From positions 2,930,001 to 2,994,000 of the forward strand of contig NZ_CP150496.1 of NCBI RefSeq assembly GCF_038019025.1: a stretch of 64,000 nt of DNA, given 5' to 3'. The translations under genes were made by a program, and so were the position numbers. Origin of the DNA: Polaribacter marinaquae. GTDB lineage: Bacteria; Bacteroidota; Bacteroidia; Flavobacteriales; Flavobacteriaceae. Position 1 is the stretch's first letter. Every line of letters begins with the position of its first letter. Below are positions 46,901 to 54,116 of the stretch, one piece after another. Under the pieces are notes generated by a model. The model was given only the letters and a program-made list of their open reading frames with translations. It did not search any database and was not told the DNA's origin.

Positions 46901-47629
46901 TTGATTTGAAATACTATCTTTTGATATGATTTCTAAAGAAGAGAAAATTTTTGAATTTTTAATAAAATCGGGATTGTTTATTTCGAATTTATAGGAAGGT
47001 TTATGAATTGAATTTTCGCTTGTATTATAAAATTTTAGTGCAGAATTCGCTAAAAAATCGAATAGAGATGGTTTAAATTGAATAGTTTCATCATCTATAT
47101 TTAAGATATCATTATAATCTGTGATTTTTATTTCTAAAAGTTGCTTATCATTTTGTAAAGAATTATCAAAATGAAATTGTATTTCTTTAAAAATTGAAGC
47201 TAAATCCCAAGTTCTAAAGTCTTTTAAATTGGTTTTTTCTTTAGTAGCAGTTCTATTGTAAAATTTATATCTATTTTGTTTAAAATATTGCCAATATAAA
47301 TTCCCTAAAATATTTTCTAGAATGTTTTTTGTAGGAAATGTTTGATGTGCAATTTGTGCTTTAAATTGATTGATAACCTTTAGCTGTTCATTTTCTTCTA
47401 AAGTAAGAGAAAATTTACTTTTGTAAAACAGCGATTTAATTAATTGCGGTGAATTATTTTCTTTTGCAGCTTTGTTATATATTTTGTCGACAATTTTTAA
47501 GGCTGATTTAGGTAAATCATCCAACTCAAATTTTTCGACATTTAACCATAATTCGTTAAAATTATCTTGAGAATTAACGGTCGTAGAAATCAAAAATATT
47601 GAAAATAAAGTTGTTATAATTTTTTTCAT
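40997..47629 (-). CDS. Alpha-2-macroglobulin family protein with internal SusC-type CarboxypepD_reg and TonB plug domains
   Basis: A 2210-residue exported protein (signal FLISTTVNSQD). The N-terminal ~480 residues are helical. Macroglobulin-type domains follow (about 490-1200; MG2-like FIFTDRSIYRPGQVVYFKT, bait-region neighbourhood). An insertion then has a carboxypeptidase-regulatory domain (about 1213-1290; SGFITDENNEPLPGVSIL) and a TonB-plug-like domain (about 1288-1405; LLDEIVVTGYGTQKRK, RIRGNSSLNSNEKPLIVIDG, GSKGNNGVIIITT). The macroglobulin then resumes (FPEALTRWKLQLLAHT-type region), with the thioester motif CSEQ at Cys1649 and a helical thioester domain to about 1960. Such proteins trap proteases covalently. 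No barrel follows the plug, so it cannot be a transporter. Confidence 0.88.
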   Translation of the reverse strand: MKKIITTLFSIFLISTTVNSQDNFNELWLNVEKFELDDLPKSALKIVDKIYNKAAKENNSPQLIKSLFYKSKFSLTLEENEQLKVINQFKAQIAHQTFPTKNILENILGNLYWQYFKQNRYKFYNRTATKEKTNLKDFRTWDLASIFKEIQFHFDNSLQNDKQLLEIKITDYNDILNIDDETIQFKPSLFDFLANSALKFYNTSENSIHKPSYKFEINNPDFIKNSKIFSSLEIISKDSISNQFHALKLYQKLIQLHTEKNQKNALAHIDIERLKFVESNGTFKNSKAELLKTLQTSKQNNSLHESSGLYAFEIAQIFNEKALHYKDTQKKENHFKNKEALELCNQTILKFPESLAAKKCKVLKANILNSSLNITSEEFIPIQSNSRFLVLYKNLNKLYFSAYKVSESELSSFNDIYDIQKKKNFLSKLSKVKTWISNLKNESDFLQHTTETIVPKFDGGKYLIIASEKRDIETNFIHASTVIQVTDLTLVSNTFNNSYNYQVLDRNTGKPIENAKINLQNTRRNYGSYINKTLVTDKQGFATFKSNSRYNNVQIKVQTKNDAATFGSSYLYNRANNNVNNKNDYVDIKAFIFTDRSIYRPGQVVYFKTILTQNENEISKVVNNKTVEISLKDVNNQIVKTQTLELNDFGSVAGEFLLPNNGLTGNYKIHVKANSIITKNVRFNGAYTNIAVEEYKRPKFKTEFKLITESFKINDSIVVNGFAKAFSGANITDANVVYRVLRKTQFPSWYSWRRPYFSSESREITNGEVVTDSSGDFSIKFKAIPDKSTSEENLPIFTYQITADVTDINGETRSATTTVKVGYHSLLASISMDSNIDKNQQKTIINIETNNLNNQFTAAQGTLKIYKLQAPKAPLRNRPWQEPDYQQISKEEFKRLFPNDPYSNKEDDVANWQKGALTFSKKFNTKNSKKIKISNLKKWESGKYIALLETKDKFGKKVKDEVNFSVFSTSEKQVADNKLFVINTDKNSYKEGETVNLKIGSASKDITIIVQIEKNYKIVDTRLIHLKNTTKTVKIPVNKEDIGGFAIKYHFVNFNYFKSGSILVNVLDKPKSNIEIETNVFRDKLRPGQEETWSFTIKNDKNDKVAAELLASMYDASLDEFKTHNWYFYPVKATKKYYSYKSSNANLSFGVNNFNVTNNRNRYLNFPTIKNITYNWFGFSLNNNSWLNNSYLRTIRQKLNSKKIKITKSGSFNGTISGFITDENNEPLPGVSILNKNKTKGVNTGFEGNFTIDVKKNDIISIRYIGYQSVEVKVEDFSRLNVQLIPDLALLDEIVVTGYGTQKRKASDRTGSISVPQEEAEITTVLSGKAAGINIADDNKTIRIRGNSSLNSNEKPLIVIDGKISTLDVLESLKTENISSYQVLKDSEAVALYGSKGNNGVIIITTNAVADLSQIKARKNFKETAFFYPQLKTDKEGKVSFTFTMPEALTRWKLQLLAHTKDLKYAVKSMQTVTQKEVMVIPNAPRFLRQKDTITLSAKITNLTNNTLNGIAQLELSDAITNKKIDVLMQNIGANKNFTVAKDGNTNVSWKIFIPETVQAVQYKIVAKAGSFSDGELQVLPVLSNRKLVTETLPIWVNSNENKTFTLKKLRENNSTTLKNHKLTLEVTSNPVWYAIQSLPYLMEYPYECSEQTFSRFYANTLASFIANSNPRIQEVFNLWKSSDALLSNLEKNEELKSLIIQETPWLRDAQSESEQKKRIALLFDLNKMKNEQERAIAKLKDMQKSSGGFPWFKGGEYENNYITLHIATGFGHLEKLGVAQFNTDTKKMINAAVNYLDRQVVKKHKTLLENADKLKRESKNKSAGEKAYKNYLEKNHLDYTTIQYLYMRSFYQNLAKNTSLKEAVNYYQEQSKKYWTEFNLYAKGQIALNLFRTNEKTSAIKILNSLKENAITSDELGMYWKSNNSGYYFYQAPVETQALMVEVFSELENNTKTIDKLKVWLLKNKQTNSWKTTKATSEAIYALLLNGNDWAYNNEELVTIKIGEHKIEPTKLENAKIEAGTGYFKTSWAGKEITKEMGTVTISKKNKGIAWAGLYWQYFEDLDKISAANTPLKLSKKLFLKVNSDTGKELIEITDNSQLKVGDLITVRIELSSDRNMEFIHMKDMRAAGLEPINVISSYKYQDNLSYYESTKDAATNFFFDYLPKGVFVFEYDLRVNNAGSFSNGITTIESMYAPEFTSHSKGVRLNVK

Positions 47630-47797
47630 AGTTAAATTGTTTGCACCTAAAATAAGTGTAAATTTTACTGAAACTAAAACGTATTTTACTAAAGTGGTAC
47701 TTTTTGCAAGTAAAAGTAACTTTTCGATTAGTTTCGTGATAAATATAATTAATAATGTAAAGAGCTTTTGTACTTTTACTTTTTAAAATTTTGTTAA

Positions 47798-49150
47798 ATG
47801 AATATTCATTTTATTGCCATCGGTGGTAGCGCAATGCACAATCTTGCAATAGCATTATACCAAAAAGGATACCAAGTTTCTGGAAGTGATGATACAATTC
47901 ACGATCCGTCTAAATCTAGGTTAGAAAAATATGGTCTATTGCCAAAAGAATTTGGTTGGTTTCCAGAAAAAATAACAAATGAATTAGATGTTATTATTCT
48001 AGGGATGCATGCTAAAAAAGATAATTTAGAATTATTAAAAGCCCAAGAATTAGGGTTAAAAATTTATTCTTATCCAGAATTTTTATATGAGCAATCTAAA
48101 AATAAAACAAGGGTTGTTATTGGTGGATCTCATGGTAAAACAACCATAACTTCTATGATTTTACATGTTTTAAATTATCATGAAAGACAAGTAGATTATA
48201 TGGTTGGTGCACAATTAGAAGGATTTGAAACAATGGTGCATTTAACAGAAGAAAATGATTTTATTGTTTTAGAGGGAGACGAATATTTAAGTTCTCCTAT
48301 AGATATGCGTCCTAAATTTCATTTATACAAGCCTAATATTGCGTTGTTAAGTGGTATTGCTTGGGATCATATTAATGTATTTCCAACTTTTGAAAATTAT
48401 AAAGATCAGTTTCAAATTTTTACTGATTCTATGGTTAATGGAGGAAGTATGGTATACAATATTGAAGATGATAACGTAAAAGATGTTGTAGAATCTTCTG
48501 AAAATCATATAAAAAAATATCCATATGAAACTCCGAAACATTTTATAGAAAACGGTATTACTTTTTTAGAGACAGAAGAAGGAGATTTGCCTTTAGAAAT
48601 TTTCGGAAATCATAATTTACAAAATTTAGCAGGTGCAAAATGGATTTGCCAACACATGGGTGTTGATGAAGATGATTTTTATGAAGCAATTGCTAGTTTT
48701 AAAGGAGCAAGTAAGCGTTTAGAAAAAATTGCAGAAAATAATTCTTCTGTAATCTTTAAAGATTTTGCTCATAGTCCTAGTAAAGTTGCTGCAACTACAA
48801 AAGCTGTTAAAGAGCAATATTCTAACAGAACAGTTTTAGCATGTTTAGAATTGCATACATATTCGAGTTTAAATGCTGAGTTTTTGTCTGAATATAAAGG
48901 AGCATTAGATGCTGCTGATAAAGCAGTTGTATTTTACTCACCAAATGCAGTAAAAATTAAACAGTTAGAAGAAGTAACTTCTGCGCAAATAGCAAATGCC
49001 TTCGAAAGGGAAGATTTAGTTATTTACACTAATCCTTCAGCTTTTAAAGAGTTTTTGTTTAATCAGAATTTAGAAAAAACAGCAGTGGTGTTAATGAGTT
49101 CTGGCAATTATGGTGGCTTAGATTTTGATGAAGTTAAGAATTTGATTTAG
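47798..49150 (+). CDS. mpl: UDP-N-acetylmuramate:L-alanyl-gamma-D-glutamyl-meso-diaminopimelate ligase
   Basis: Mpl (EC 6.3.2.45) reattaches the recycled tripeptide to UDP-MurNAc in peptidoglycan recycling. The 450-residue protein is a Mur ligase: N-terminal Rossmann domain with IHFIAIGGSAMHNLAIAL (MurC-like, but lacking the usual MurC GxGGxGM form), ATP loop GGSHGKTT (109-116), EGDEYLSSPID, and a C-terminal domain with FKDFAHSPSKVAATT. The GDEY...P pattern separates Mpl from MurC. It converges with the nucleotidyltransferase gene; the 3' ends overlap by 17 bases. Confidence 0.92.
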   Translation: MNIHFIAIGGSAMHNLAIALYQKGYQVSGSDDTIHDPSKSRLEKYGLLPKEFGWFPEKITNELDVIILGMHAKKDNLELLKAQELGLKIYSYPEFLYEQSKNKTRVVIGGSHGKTTITSMILHVLNYHERQVDYMVGAQLEGFETMVHLTEENDFIVLEGDEYLSSPIDMRPKFHLYKPNIALLSGIAWDHINVFPTFENYKDQFQIFTDSMVNGGSMVYNIEDDNVKDVVESSENHIKKYPYETPKHFIENGITFLETEEGDLPLEIFGNHNLQNLAGAKWICQHMGVDEDDFYEAIASFKGASKRLEKIAENNSSVIFKDFAHSPSKVAATTKAVKEQYSNRTVLACLELHTYSSLNAEFLSEYKGALDAADKAVVFYSPNAVKIKQLEEVTSAQIANAFEREDLVIYTNPSAFKEFLFNQNLEKTAVVLMSSGNYGGLDFDEVKNLI

Positions 49151-50252
49151 ATTTTGTAATGTTTAGTTGCCTAAGCTTTTCTTTTTGCCAGTTTTTATCT
49201 CGTATTCTATTAAATACCCATTTTCTAAATTCCTTATTTACAATTGATTTTAAAATAATATTTAATCTATTTTTAACGAATAAATAAAATCCAATGTTTT
49301 TATGAACACGTTTTGTATTCACCCTATTTGATATTTGGTTATTAAAAACTTGTAAATACTTTTCAGTTTCCACTGTGTTTTCATACTCTAAGGAAGAAAC
49401 TTTATTAAAGGTAATATAAGTTGAAGCTAAAAAAGAATTTAAAGGGTTCTTTAAATTTTTGAAGTTTTTAAATGCCTCTTTTGCTGTTGTTTTTTTTGAC
49501 AATAGAAATACATCATATGCATTTCTTAGAGCAATGTCTTTAAAATATATTCCATCATCATTTATTTGCTTCGCAATTATAGAAAGAGAAATTTGATCAT
49601 CATAACTTAAAACTGTTATTTCATTTATTTTTAAGAGGTTTTTTTTAACGCTATCATAATTAAACTCACTTGCATATTTTTCAATTAAAAGTTCTTTATG
49701 TATTTCGATTGCAGCTATTCTTTTTTCTTTATGCAATCTTGCATAATGCTTAAATTGTGGGAAATCATAACTTTCTTTACTAACTCGATTATAACCAAAA
49801 CCTTTAATAAGTTTAATTGTATTAATGTAATCGTTTTTTGAAACAATAAAATCAATATCACCAACCATTCTTTCTGCAATGTCGGCATACAAACCTTCTA
49901 GTAAATTACCGGTTCCTTTTAAGAAAATTGGCGTAATATCATTTGCAAGTAAAAGACTATTAATTTCTTTTGCTTGTTTTATAATTTGTTTGTTTCTTTC
50001 CCTGTTTAAATCGGTTATATGAACCATATAATTTACCAATTCTTCAGGTAAATATTGTAATAGATTCACTCTTTTTAGATTGCAATACAATGCAGGGAAA
50101 ACAAAATGTTGCGTACTTACTTTAACAACAGAATCCCAATCTATTTCAGTGTTTTTTAATGAATCCTCAATTTCGATTCGGTTCTTTTTTTCTAATGTTA
50201 TTGTTAAACATTTGGCTATAAAAAAGACTGTTTCTTTATAATTCATTTTCAA
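49134..50252 (-). CDS. Nucleotidyltransferase-fold protein (PF14907-like) of the peptide cluster
   Basis: The 372-residue protein contains LKGTGNLLEGLY (111-122) followed by RMVGDIDFIV (128-137), the K-G and G-D-x-D signature of the uncharacterised nucleotidyltransferase family found in several peptide-biosynthesis and exopolysaccharide clusters. Asp132 and Asp134 are the likely metal ligands. No signal or membrane segment. Its start overlaps the 3' end of the kinase gene by 17 bases, so the two are translated together. A role in modifying the small peptide encoded upstream, or in using its phosphate, is inferred. Confidence 0.75.
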   Translation of the reverse strand: MKMNYKETVFFIAKCLTITLEKKNRIEIEDSLKNTEIDWDSVVKVSTQHFVFPALYCNLKRVNLLQYLPEELVNYMVHITDLNRERNKQIIKQAKEINSLLLANDITPIFLKGTGNLLEGLYADIAERMVGDIDFIVSKNDYINTIKLIKGFGYNRVSKESYDFPQFKHYARLHKEKRIAAIEIHKELLIEKYASEFNYDSVKKNLLKINEITVLSYDDQISLSIIAKQINDDGIYFKDIALRNAYDVFLLSKKTTAKEAFKNFKNLKNPLNSFLASTYITFNKVSSLEYENTVETEKYLQVFNNQISNRVNTKRVHKNIGFYLFVKNRLNIILKSIVNKEFRKWVFNRIRDKNWQKEKLRQLNITKSKSNS

Positions 50253-51375
50253 AAATTTTAGAAACTTTATTTATCATTTTTTTATTATCAGAATATGTAA
50301 TTTGATAACAATTTAAGTTCGAAAACCAATCTAAAAATAATTTAGAGTTTTCTTTTATTGGCGAAAGCCAAGAATCTGGCACTAATTGCTGAAAAGCTTC
50401 AATCTTAGAAATTTTACTAAAAGAGATATCACTATCTTTTTCATATTTAATAAATACTAAATCTTTACATGGTAAATGTGCTAAAAAGTTACTATTCTTT
50501 GGCTCTAAGTAGCGAACTATTTTATTTAGTCTTTTAAAATGATATTCTGCAGAGTTTTCTAATTCCGGATAAAAAGGGAGTAGTGTTTTTAAGCTGTTTT
50601 TTTTGATTGAAATTGATGCAGGAAAACTAAAAACTTCATTTTTTTCTATATCGATCGGCACAAAATCATCAGCTAAACAAGTATACCCGTTTGCTTGTAA
50701 TAAAGCTAAAGAAGTACTTTTACCGTTACCTGAGTCTCCTAAAAACAAAATAGTTTTTTTACCGTTAGAAACAGCAGAGGCGTGAAAAACACCCATCCAT
50801 TCATTTTCTTTTTTCTGATGGATTTTTTGAATTAATTCCATTGAAAATTTTCCTTGAAAATAATGAACCTCTTTTTTGTTCCAAGCACCAATAAAGTTGT
50901 TGTCAACATAAAAAAAGATAAAACTATTATTTAGAAAGACTGTAAATGTAGTGTGTATTTTATCTGAGATGGTAGTTTCTAAATGCGCAAATTTAGGATG
51001 AACTAAATACAGTTCATATTCTGAGTTGAATTCAACTTTATAAACTTCATTATTTATTTTGTAATACTTTGTGAACTCGAAAGAAGTTGGTTTCGTAACA
51101 TCTCTATAGTCGTTAACAATTGTATTATTAATAATAGATTTATTGGCATAAATTTTCTTTTCAAGGTCTAAAATAAAATCTATTGTTTTATCCAAAGGCA
51201 CCTGTAGTTTTTTAGCTAATGGAGTTGCTATTTCTTTCACAGAAATTCCTTTACTTAATCGTTTTAAAATATCTGCTGTTGTATTCTCTAATACTAGATA
51301 TTCGTTACTATTTTTAAACCAAACAATTGTTTTGTCTTCTATGGTTTTAAGTAATAATTCAGATTGATTTTTCAT
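50236..51375 (-). CDS. PqqD-like domain fused to HPr-kinase/phosphorylase-like kinase
   Basis: The first ~80 residues (WFKNSNEYLVLENTTADILK, GISVKEIATPLAKKL) have the pattern of PqqD domains, which bind leader peptides of ribosomal peptides. The C-terminal part has the HprK core: HASAV (His198), Walker A GDSGNGKST (213-221) and LADDF (Asp236/Asp237). Similar kinases phosphorylate the precursor of some lasso peptides; that function is known for relatives, not for this one. No phosphorylase-specific region is obvious. A fused recognition domain with a kinase, next to a 52-residue peptide gene, suggests peptide phosphorylation. Confidence 0.78.
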   Translation of the reverse strand: MKNQSELLLKTIEDKTIVWFKNSNEYLVLENTTADILKRLSKGISVKEIATPLAKKLQVPLDKTIDFILDLEKKIYANKSIINNTIVNDYRDVTKPTSFEFTKYYKINNEVYKVEFNSEYELYLVHPKFAHLETTISDKIHTTFTVFLNNSFIFFYVDNNFIGAWNKKEVHYFQGKFSMELIQKIHQKKENEWMGVFHASAVSNGKKTILFLGDSGNGKSTSLALLQANGYTCLADDFVPIDIEKNEVFSFPASISIKKNSLKTLLPFYPELENSAEYHFKRLNKIVRYLEPKNSNFLAHLPCKDLVFIKYEKDSDISFSKISKIEAFQQLVPDSWLSPIKENSKLFLDWFSNLNCYQITYSDNKKMINKVSKIFENEL

Positions 51376-51413
51376 GAAAAATAAATGTAGGTAATTTCTA
51401 AATGATATTCAAT

Positions 51414-51441
51414 AAAAAACGCCTCAATAAAATTGAAGCGT
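51414..51441 (-). terminator. Terminator between the small peptide gene and the kinase gene
   Basis: Read on the minus strand, ACGCTTCAAT and ATTGAGGCGT form a ten-base-pair stem (one G-U pair) around a three-base loop, followed by five Ts. It stands 24 bases past the peptide stop codon and 39 bases before the kinase start. It would let the peptide be made in excess over the kinase and nucleotidyltransferase, with these expressed by read-through. The hairpin is perfect only in the minus-strand RNA, which supports the direction. Confidence 0.8.
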
Positions 51442-51464
51442 TTTAATTGTTTTAAAATTTCAGT

Positions 51465-51623
51465 TTAAAATCCTACTCCAGGTTTTTCTGGACTTTGTGC
51501 TTGCGCTTTTTGAGGATTTAAAATCATGTAAGTTCCCAAGGCAGTTAAAGCAGTATATTTACCATAATTACCTATTTTTTTAATAGCTTCTTTACGAGTA
51601 ATTTTTGTTTCGTTTTTTTTCAT
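51465..51623 (-). CDS. Candidate 52-residue precursor peptide
   Basis: ATG at 51623 to TAA at 51465-51467. The N-terminal part is basic (MKKNETKITRKEAIKK), then comes a hydrophobic stretch (YTALTALGTYMIL), an Ala-Gln-Ala site, and a tail QSPEKPGVGF. The layout is signal-peptide-like with a ten-residue mature product, or a leader plus core. The tail has one Ser (residue 44) and one Glu. The gene lies 25 bases after the T9SS protein gene on the same strand and is followed by a terminator and the PqqD-kinase gene. I know of no named family. It is coding-like and well placed, but its product is not proven. Confidence 0.72.
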   Translation of the reverse strand: MKKNETKITRKEAIKKIGNYGKYTALTALGTYMILNPQKAQAQSPEKPGVGF

Positions 51624-51648
51624 GGTTTAATGTTTTATCTCTAAAGAA

Positions 51649-54015
51649 TTATTCTAAAATTATCTTTTTATTAATGCTATTAGAAAGTGTTTCTAATTTT
51701 ACAATATATACACCACTCGTTAAATTTGGTAGTGCAACATTTTTTGTGTCAACAATGTTTAGCTCTTTCTTTAAAACATTTTTACCTAAGATATTAAAAA
51801 TTGAAATGTTTACTTTTTCATTATTAAACCCTGTTAATTTTAAGTTAGTATTGCTTGTTTGAAAAATTGAAATATTACTAACCAATACATTTTCTACATT
51901 TAGAGCTTCGTTTGTCTTTGTATGAATAAAAAAACGATCATCAGTATTATTAGTTTTAACAGTAGCAATATAATTAGAAGAAGTATCTAGTAGCGTAAAT
52001 GTGCCTGTTAATCTATCTTCTAAATAAATGTTATGTTCTTTTGGTAAATTAATTCCGTTTGCAGAAAATGTAATTTCTGAATCAGCAGGTGCATTAACAC
52101 CAACAGGAATAACCATGGAATCAAAATTGGATTTTGGTAAAGTTTGAATTGCTAATTTTTGATTGCTTTCTTCTGATACTAATTTAGTGTATATTGTAAA
52201 AGAATCACCGGCACCTGTAAAAATTGAACTATCATAACCGTTGTCAAAACCTGTTGTTTTTTCAGCATAATAATAGATAGAAGTATTTGAGGTTCTGCCA
52301 TTGTTTGTAATACTTAAATTAATCTCTGGTCTTAAATTTTCTAATTTATTAAATGTTCCTGTTGTTTGATGACTTTGATCTGCTTGTTTAAACTTAAAAT
52401 CACCACCAGTATTGCTAGATTTTACAAAGAAACTTTGTGCCGGAGCTATGTATAGAGATGGTCTTTGATTTGTTCCGGTTCCTACAGTTGTAGTTTGGTT
52501 AACTGTAATATAAGAAGCAGTAGTTTTATCCCAAATCCAAAGTGTTTCCTCTTCTAATACTCCAGAATTTTCTGATAATAAATTAGTCGAATTTGCAGCA
52601 GTATTAAAAGGTAAATACGCAGGATAAGGATTTCCTACCAAGTTAAAAGCATTTCCTGAAGTGGCTGTTTTGTCGGTAATTGTAATTGAAACATCAGAAG
52701 TAGGTGCATCACCTTTAAACCCTAAGTTTCCTTTCGCAGTATCAGAATTTAAAGCAGAATTTGGTAAAACACTGTATCCTTTACCTTGTTCCATTGTTAG
52801 AACTGCGCTTGTATTGACAACATCAACTTCAGCTTTAGAATAATAATCCCAACGAAGATTAGAATCAGATTGAGAATTATCGTAAAATGCGATTCCGTAG
52901 TTTGTTGCACTTTGTTGCAAAGCATTAAAAACAGCAAAATTTCCATCTCCGGTGTTACCATCTATTAATTCTCCAACGGTAGGAGAAGAGATTAAACTCC
53001 ATTCAGATGTATCGTCAATAAAAGTTTCTGTAAAATAGAAAAAAGAATTATCATCAACAGAAGTATAACTTCCATTTAAAATTAGGGTTGCAGCATCTAA
53101 AGTTTTTGATGCAGTTACTTTAGATTCTAAATACAAAGAGCTTCCTGCATTAACTGTAACATTTCCATATACAGTTAAACTTCCAGATAATACAGATAAT
53201 CCATCAGCTTCAGAAATTGATAAATTACCAACTTCTGCATTAGTAGATGTGCTAATTTCAGGTGCATTCGGCATTAAATCCGGAATTATAACTAAAGAAC
53301 TAGAATTAGGAACGCCATTATCCCAATTTAAAGGGTCAGTCCATGAAGAACTTATAGCACCTAACCAATTTGTGGTTAATATTGTAAAAGATTCTTTAGA
53401 AATAGGTAAAGTAGCTTCTCCATCTCCAGTGTTGTGTGTCCAATTATTTTTATCTATCATAAGATTAAAATAATTTGAATACAATGCTTCTGTAGATCTT
53501 GAACCATTATAAAATCCTCCGTCAGGACTACTAACAGGATTAAATTCCATAAAATTAACTCCAGCAGTTAAACCAGTACCAGTTAATTCTCCACTTAAAT
53601 TTCCATTTTTTAAACCTGTTAAATAAGTAGTTGGTGTATCTTTATCAGTCCCTAAATAAACAAAAACTGCTTCACCGCTTGCAGACCAATTAAAAGCTCC
53701 ACTTTTTTCTATAGTTCCTTTCGAAACCCCTAATAAAGGGTTTAATGTGGCATCAACATCTGTAAATACTGTGATACTTCCAGATTTTATAACATTGCTT
53801 CCAGTGTTCCAAGTTATAAAACCAGAGCCATCTTTTATATATATTATTGTATTTGGAGAAAGATCTACTAAGTTAACTAAAGAAAAATCTGTATCTCCGT
53901 CTGCATTAAATGCTGTGAAAGCAATATCACCAGTAGTTTGAGAATTTACAGAATTAACTGTAAATACTGTTAAAATAAAAAGGCAGAAAACCTTTAAAAA
54001 GTACTTTTGTTTCAT
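51649..54015 (-). CDS. T9SS-secreted surface protein with C-terminal sorting domain
   Basis: A 788-residue exported protein (signal FILTVFTVNSVNSQT). The N-terminal ~200 residues are a beta-rich domain (AFTAFNADGDTDFSLVNLVD), followed by a G8-like/repetitive region (WNTGSNVI, WTDPLNWDNGVPNSSS, LSGSLTVYGNVTVNAGSSL) and beta-sandwich segments. The C-terminus has the type A sorting signature: NVLVSNISIFQTSNTNLKL, VNISIFNILGKNVLKKEL and LTSGVYIVKLETLSNSINKKII. It is secreted through the type IX system and anchored at the surface. Function is unknown. It is 25 bases upstream of the small peptide gene, so both are probably on one transcript. Confidence 0.85.
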   Translation of the reverse strand: MKQKYFLKVFCLFILTVFTVNSVNSQTTGDIAFTAFNADGDTDFSLVNLVDLSPNTIIYIKDGSGFITWNTGSNVIKSGSITVFTDVDATLNPLLGVSKGTIEKSGAFNWSASGEAVFVYLGTDKDTPTTYLTGLKNGNLSGELTGTGLTAGVNFMEFNPVSSPDGGFYNGSRSTEALYSNYFNLMIDKNNWTHNTGDGEATLPISKESFTILTTNWLGAISSSWTDPLNWDNGVPNSSSLVIIPDLMPNAPEISTSTNAEVGNLSISEADGLSVLSGSLTVYGNVTVNAGSSLYLESKVTASKTLDAATLILNGSYTSVDDNSFFYFTETFIDDTSEWSLISSPTVGELIDGNTGDGNFAVFNALQQSATNYGIAFYDNSQSDSNLRWDYYSKAEVDVVNTSAVLTMEQGKGYSVLPNSALNSDTAKGNLGFKGDAPTSDVSITITDKTATSGNAFNLVGNPYPAYLPFNTAANSTNLLSENSGVLEEETLWIWDKTTASYITVNQTTTVGTGTNQRPSLYIAPAQSFFVKSSNTGGDFKFKQADQSHQTTGTFNKLENLRPEINLSITNNGRTSNTSIYYYAEKTTGFDNGYDSSIFTGAGDSFTIYTKLVSEESNQKLAIQTLPKSNFDSMVIPVGVNAPADSEITFSANGINLPKEHNIYLEDRLTGTFTLLDTSSNYIATVKTNNTDDRFFIHTKTNEALNVENVLVSNISIFQTSNTNLKLTGFNNEKVNISIFNILGKNVLKKELNIVDTKNVALPNLTSGVYIVKLETLSNSINKKIILE

Positions 54016-54116
54016 ATCGTTAGTTTTTAGGTAGTCTAAGATACAAAAAAAATAAAGCTATTACTAGTGTTTAGTATTTGTTAACAATATGTTAAAATTA
54101 GAAAGATTGTAGTTTT

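Noticed and set aside
49134-51623. Lasso peptide cluster proper
   Set aside because: No asparagine-synthetase-like cyclase, B1/B2 protease or ABC exporter is present. Only the kinase and nucleotidyltransferase resemble lasso tailoring enzymes.
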